Source of the DNA: Methylorubrum suomiense
Lineage (GTDB): Bacteria; Pseudomonadota; Alphaproteobacteria; Rhizobiales; Beijerinckiaceae
DNA length: 64,000 nt
Direction: 5' to 3'
NCBI RefSeq assembly: GCF_022179765.1
Contig: NZ_BPRE01000003.1
Location: 248,001-312,000, forward strand
Shown here: one piece after another, positions 61,501-64,000 of the stretch
Numbering within the stretch: position 1 is the first letter of the stretch
How the letters are laid out: the number at the start of each line of letters is the position of its first letter
Made by a program: the position numbers and the translations under genes
The notes under the pieces: model-generated
The model's input: the letters and a program-made list of their open reading frames with translations, nothing else
What the model was told of the DNA's origin: nothing
Database searches by the model: none

Positions 61501-63295
61501 GGCGCTCGCCGCCTCGCTCGCTGAGCGCGAGGAGGCCCTCGACCGGCTTATCGCCGAGAAGGGCGCGCCCCTTGCCGAGATCCTGCGCGAGCGCACCGAA
61601 GCCCTGACGGCGCTGACGGCCCAATCGGCCCAGGCCCTGCGCGCGGCCCTGGACGAAGGGGCGACCTCGTCCGTCGCCGCCCTCGCCGAGGCCGACGAGC
61701 GGGTGCGCGACTCCGCCGGGGGCGTGCTGGCCCGGATCGAGCGCGTCAATGCCGGCCTGACCGCGCTGCTGGACGGTGCGAGCGACAATCTCGGCGCGGT
61801 CGAGCAGGGCCTCGTGGCCCGCATCGAGCAGATCCAGTCGGTCCTCGACCAGATCGCCGCCGAGACGAGCCGCGGGACCGAGCAGGTCTCGGCCCAGGTC
61901 GTTGCCCTGCGCGAGACGTCGCAGGGCGCGCTCCAGCAGGCGGCCTCGCTCGCCGAGACGCTGGACACCCGCGGCCGGACGCTGGTCGAGCGCACCGGTG
62001 CGCAGGTCTCGGCGCTGACCGGCGCGGCCTCCAGCCTGGAGGCGGTCGAGGCGCGGCTCGCCGAGACCCTCGCCGCCCGTCAGTCGGCGGTCGAGGCGGC
62101 CCTCGCCCGTCTCGAGGAGCGCACCCGCGACATCGAGGCCCAGACCGGTCGCTTCGGCGGCGTGGTCGAGGAGACCCTGCGCACGGCCGAAAACCGGGCC
62201 AAGGAACTCGGGGAGAGCCTGTCCCAGGCCGCCCGGATCGCCGGTGAGGCGGTGGCGGGCGACTTCGAGCGCCTGCGCACCGGCACCGACGCGGAGAGCG
62301 CACGCACCGCCGGCGCCGTGCGCGAGGCCATTGAGGCCGCCTCCGCCCGGATGATGGAGAGCTTCACCGCCGCCTCCGGCCGGTTCGGCGAGTCGGTCGT
62401 GCGGATGAGCGAGATGGCCGCCGAGATCCGGCGCGAGCTCGACGCGACCCGCGCCGACCTTCAGCGCGGTGTGCTGGAGCTTCCCCGCGAGACCCAGGAT
62501 GCGACGAGCGAGATGCGCCGCGTCGTGGCCGAGCAGATCGACGCGCTGAACGAGCTGTCCGCCCTGGTGGCCCGCTCCAACCGCTCCGTCGATGTCGCGC
62601 AACCCTCGGCCCAGCCCCGCGCCGCCGAGCAGCGCCGCACGGCCGAGGCCGGGCGGGCCGCCGCTCCGTCGTCGGCCGCCCCGCAGCCGGCCCGCGCTCC
62701 TGCGGCTCCGGCCCAGCCCGCCGCCCGTCCTCAGGCCGCCCCGGCCGCGGTCCCGGCCACGGCTCCGGTGCGGCCTACCGCGCAGGCGCCCGTCCAGGGG
62801 CGGCCGGGCACCCGCGACAATCGCGGCTGGCTGTCCGACCTCCTGACCCGCGCCTCGATCGACGACGAGGACGGCGCCGATTCGGCCCCGGCCAAGGTGC
62901 CCGCCACCGGGGCAACCGCCTCGCCGGCCGGGGCACCGGCCGCAGCGGAGCGGATCTCCCTCGACGCGATCTCGACCGACATCGCCCGGATGGTCGATCA
63001 TCAGGCCTCGGTCGAGTTCTGGCAGCGCTACCGCCGCGGCGAGTCCGACCTGTTCGACGGTCGCCTCTACACGGCGCAGGGCCGCCAGACCTTCGAGCAG
63101 ATCCAGCGCCGCTACCGCGCCGACGCCGATTTCCGCCGCACGGTGGATCGCTATGTCGGCGAGTTCGAGCGCCTGCTCGGCGAGGTCACCAAGAACGACC
63201 GCGACACCCGCCGCGCCGACGCCTACCTGACCTCGGAGACCGGCAAGGTCTACACGATGCTTGCCCATGCGAGCGGCCGGTTCGACGAGGTGTGA
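55580..63295 (+). CDS. Giant membrane-anchored coiled-coil scaffold, growth pole ring (GPR/RgsE)-like
   Basis: 2571 residues from ATG 55580, behind GAGG. Two membrane helices near the N-terminus (about 116-136, PYIVAGIASLLWLGGLVALAW; about 155-177) follow a cytosolic segment of about 110 residues. Then comes a rod of over 2200 residues made of Ala/Glu/Arg-rich apolipoprotein-like repeats. A Pro/Ala linker (about 2345-2410) and a conserved C-terminal patch (LDAISTDIARMVDHQASVEF, RRYRADADFRRTVDRYVGEF) end the protein. The architecture matches the GPR protein of Agrobacterium (about 2100 residues) and Sinorhizobium RgsE, which form a ring at the growing pole. Monocistronic; strong terminator downstream. 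GC strongly biased. Confidence 0.85.
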   Translation: MATDKKLKDPAEAALSAIEQALNLDIPTAGDAARVEPRLPDVGDNDPLSDPLAEAYGRRIPNLDLDHLGELPPPERGRSRREGGLLPPDRSLVANDDRQNIGILQQTLRVRPSRKPYIVAGIASLLWLGGLVALAWNQSGGDLKAFVTGLTALQGAVVATAIAGPIVLFLITAMLAVRAHEMRLVARAVGEVAIRLAEPESFSTDAVLTMSQTVRREVAAVGDGVERALARAGELETLVRGEISTLERAYSDNEIRIRTLVDELVAQRESIVANADRVRGAIAGSHENLSSELDGAAERIVAAINGAGERVTGALDARSDAITAALGEVGERVVGNVSTRGDDLVRQLEATSAGVRGGLETIGTNLTVSLQQRADEVTEAFERTGGALTRTLADNAGAVAKSLAETGTTLIEALDRQGGSVRETFERSAKGLEETFLSRGTELTDRFAQTGGEITARFAETGEGLRRQFAATGTGIAEDITARGATLRAEIEIAGAGVSELIEGRGRDAQAALALAAGSVAQDFSTRAERSRDELLAAAAKAAETVDGRGGELAGRIEALAGRLDETIAVRGTALASGLDGTAERVAGLMTTHAAQATAQVEQALAGLGQGFAVQADRTAETLRETVERLGTDFTAQAGSAGEGIRLGAEATAVALAASVAEVESRLRVAAEAAAALLAAGTTESADRLVRVSDETAGVARDRAAEMAGRLAEAGEALRRAADEAAAAVAARSTDMVVGFRGAADGIGGELTARAEAAVQSLRDVLLRVTDELSARSTEATGALALAAGHAGGEISARTDQSLQALRDALRQAGEDLSARSAEATGSLSLVAGQAGGEIAARTERAAGELRALLRQVADDIAARGAEATGLLALTAGQAGGAFGDRAERAAQDLRDLLDRVSQEIAARGDEASGALARTAEQVGAEIGGRTEASLHSLRETLARVGDELTARSTEASAALARTAEQVGGEMNGRTDQTLHILHEALTRLGDEIAARGEAVSGEIARTAQGVSADLTARLGEMEGAFGTHGRGAVGLIGHHSDEARAKLEGAGREIVLAITDHAARVGDALHRSHAAFAETAEGRARAVDDVLGNRLAALQEIIARGDILAERIDGGARALGEAVDGRLSEIDRAIAVQGHSLVAALSERERSVTETVSARIAEIEARSVRQAAELGDAFATLAGQVDAQIGARTNALNEALVLRAAEIARTLSEGDRAIGQSLDRRAAELGTHFDRAADDLARRLDEGAGRLDTGVLARLGALWAALDERARELDENFGVQALEAVRLIETRTREVDEALTRRIRDLVGLMETRSTGTGEALTGQIAAIERLFDERAEALSRVFGERGGAVAADLDRRGQAVVDGLGQRLAEIGALLDQGGASLGELLDRRGSTLLAGLRDLLTQADGLIGDGDGRLRAALDTHRDEIRSLLDGRGEELRGLVAEGAETVRGRFDQGLAGLRATLDERAHHVQDVLDGRASEIRALLDSRTAELRGLVEGGESGIRGGFEAGLGALRQALDERARTVQDLLESRTGEIRALLDGHVGRLDETFEGRIVPLQDSLTEGARTLVATLEGSLTRAAGEVDARTQGIATLFDQRLGVLGELVDGRGLEIARNVDSRAQELRALFEEIHATLDALVDDRSTALTGRLDAQARAMVAVFDERMKSLDGLVEGRSAAFAQLVASQADLLGHSVDERSAAFTARIDARLRAFASVVASRADALAEAFDERQEAYAAMVDGGTARMVATLDERTRQQAAHDAELRQRHDAFAALVEGGTTRIAEALDERAQRQAALVEAATARIAAVLDERHAGLADTLGERQTAFASLVETGTGRMVAALDDRTERQAAAIEAGTARIAAALDERAERHARLDAALMERHDAFASLVETGTGRIVSALDERVERQASFDAALGERQQAFAALVENGTGRMVAALDERAKRHAALAQAHAEALGAVLDQRNAALSRLLDGPAAALAASLAEREEALDRLIAEKGAPLAEILRERTEALTALTAQSAQALRAALDEGATSSVAALAEADERVRDSAGGVLARIERVNAGLTALLDGASDNLGAVEQGLVARIEQIQSVLDQIAAETSRGTEQVSAQVVALRETSQGALQQAASLAETLDTRGRTLVERTGAQVSALTGAASSLEAVEARLAETLAARQSAVEAALARLEERTRDIEAQTGRFGGVVEETLRTAENRAKELGESLSQAARIAGEAVAGDFERLRTGTDAESARTAGAVREAIEAASARMMESFTAASGRFGESVVRMSEMAAEIRRELDATRADLQRGVLELPRETQDATSEMRRVVAEQIDALNELSALVARSNRSVDVAQPSAQPRAAEQRRTAEAGRAAAPSSAAPQPARAPAAPAQPAARPQAAPAAVPATAPVRPTAQAPVQGRPGTRDNRGWLSDLLTRASIDDEDGADSAPAKVPATGATASPAGAPAAAERISLDAISTDIARMVDHQASVEFWQRYRRGESDLFDGRLYTAQGRQTFEQIQRRYRADADFRRTVDRYVGEFERLLGEVTKNDRDTRRADAYLTSETGKVYTMLAHASGRFDEV
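57818..58609 (+). repeat. Six exact 44-residue repeats in the scaffold rod (132-base period)
   Basis: From residue 747 the units IGGELTARAE..., AGGEISARTD..., AGGEIAARTE..., AGGAFGDRAE..., VGAEIGGRTE..., VGGEMNGRTD... are each exactly 44 residues with no insertion. 44 is four 11-residue (hendecad) turns, the apolipoprotein/coiled-coil period. DNA identity is partial, so the repeats are old. Confidence 0.8.
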
Positions 63296-63321
63296 GGCGA
63301 GGGCCCATCCGACACGCGAGC

Positions 63322-63345
63322 GAAGGGGGCCATACGGCCCCCTTC
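63322..63345 (+). terminator. Intrinsic terminator after the scaffold gene
   Basis: GAAGGGGGCC (63322-63331) and GGCCCCCTTC (63336-63345) are perfect complements across ATAC, followed by TTCGTT. Placed 27 bases after the stop at 63295. Confidence 0.75.
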
Positions 63346-63418
63346 TTCGTTGCGAATCATCTGGCGCCCATCACTCCGCTCTTCCTGAGGGCGAGCGAAG
63401 CGCCGGTCCCGCGGCGCG

Positions 63419-63859
63419 TCAGATCAACCCGAGCGCTGCCAGTTCCCGCCTCAGGCTCTCGGGCATCTCGGCGAGATCTCCCGCGCTCGCCCGGTCGAGA
63501 TCGGCCGGGGCATCGCCGGCCTCGAGATAGCGCCAGCCCTGGAACGGGCGGCAGGGGCGGGGTGCCACCGCCGTGACGGCGGGGTCGAGGACGAGGCGGC
63601 AGCGGTCGATGCCGTCGGTGCCGGTGAACGGGTCGATCGCCAGGATCGGCTGACGGCAGCTGAGCGTGCCCTTCATCACCCAGTAGATCGAGCCCTGCCC
63701 GGCAATGGCGGCGGCGCGCTTCGGCACCATCCGGGTGACGTGCGACGGACGCGGGTCGGCGCCGAGCCGCAGGGCCTCGTCGCGATGGCGGGCGATGCGC
63801 GCCTCCAACTCCCCGATCGAGGCGGGGCCGACGCAGAGCTTCAGGAGATGCAGGACCAT
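63419..63859 (-). CDS. DUF1489 family protein
   Basis: 146 residues. The pattern VLHLLKLCVGPASIGELEAR, SHVTRMVPKRAAAI, GSIYWVMKGTLSCRQPILAI and PFQGWRYLE matches DUF1489, a family common in alphaproteobacteria. No function is known to me. It is convergent with the scaffold gene. From 63860 to 64000 no further gene can be supported: a possible ATG near 63976 runs off the window edge after a few codons. Confidence 0.85.
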   Translation of the reverse strand: MVLHLLKLCVGPASIGELEARIARHRDEALRLGADPRPSHVTRMVPKRAAAIAGQGSIYWVMKGTLSCRQPILAIDPFTGTDGIDRCRLVLDPAVTAVAPRPCRPFQGWRYLEAGDAPADLDRASAGDLAEMPESLRRELAALGLI

Positions 63860-64000
63860 GGCCGAGGCTGCGATGTCCCATGCGCGAGGGAAGGCCGGGC
63901 CGGGCAGGGCGGCGGGCGCCGTGCGCTTACCCCGCTCCGACGCGGCCGGAAACCGTCATCCGCGTCGCGGGGGAATGTCGCAGCGCCGAGTCCGGCCGGT

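Noticed and set aside
57986..63268. 1760-codon open frame on the minus strand inside the scaffold gene
   Set aside because: Antisense mirror of the repetitive rod; composition is the reverse of Ala/Glu/Arg codons and shows no recognisable domain.
63970..64000. ATG at about 63976 after GGGGGA as the start of another gene
   Set aside because: Only a few codons remain in the window, so a gene cannot be supported.

Overview
The window is about 70% G+C and reads as chromosomal DNA of an alphaproteobacterium of the order Hyphomicrobiales (Rhizobiales), most likely Methylobacterium/Methylorubrum. That assignment is an inference from gene content: an EcfG-type general-stress sigma factor, a MucR regulator, a CtrA-type TTAA-N7-TTAA box, a giant growth-pole-ring-like protein, DUF6481 beside a cold-shock gene, and a microbial rhodopsin with its retinal-forming oxygenase. 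No rRNA, tRNA, CRISPR array or intact insertion sequence was seen.

Layout. 1-2.4 kb: lipid-carrier glycosyl transfer (GT2, cut by the window edge, and an ArnT-like GT39). 2.7-4.7 kb: a small conserved protein and a fatty acyl-CoA ligase. About 4.9-7.6 kb: an A+T-rich acquired island carrying an XRE/ImmA-IrrE protease gene and a beta-family gene as one operon, with a promoter/operator and probably a leaderless start; decayed DNA follows. 8-12.1 kb: a response regulator and a histidine kinase with an ETR1-type ethylene-binding sensor, then a reduced AMP-binding protein and a pseudo-receiver, with a CtrA box between the divergent pair. 12.1-13.9 kb: cold-shock and small DUF genes. 14.1-20.7 kb: mfd, sdhE and recG with long palindromic intergenic repeats. 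21-30 kb: small membrane protein, DUF502, GlcG-like protein, glmS-glmU, PepSY protein, DEAD-box helicase and a Pro/Ala-rich membrane protein. 30.6-34.4 kb: a NarL-type two-component pair, tenA and a secreted isonitrile-hydratase-like protein. 34.4-36.2 kb: a rhodopsin-blh operon. 36.7-42.6 kb: amino-acid permease, tyrosine phosphatase, LPS-type GT2, metallo-hydrolase and an L,D-transpeptidase. 42.8-48.9 kb: a very divergent ABC protein, diverging from a two-gene alternative-complex-III-like operon (ActC-ActD fusion plus ActF). 49-55 kb: glutamine amidotransferase, a NepR-EcfG fusion, MucR, VWA protein, ferredoxin and an Hpt protein. 55.6-63.3 kb: a 2571-residue polar-growth scaffold, then a DUF1489 gene.

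How the genes fit together. Cell-envelope and pole functions recur (glmS/glmU for UDP-GlcNAc, L,D-transpeptidase, GT39/GT2, growth-pole ring). Signalling is dense: a putative ethylene sensor with a single-domain regulator, an Hpt protein, a NarL pair, MucR, and a sigma factor that carries its own anti-sigma-like helices. Light energy (rhodopsin and retinal formation) and a stripped-down membrane quinone module suggest accessory energy conservation. Gene starts were chosen from Shine-Dalgarno spacing and family length; alternatives are given where the choice is uncertain. Family assignments come from recognising the sequences, not from a database search.
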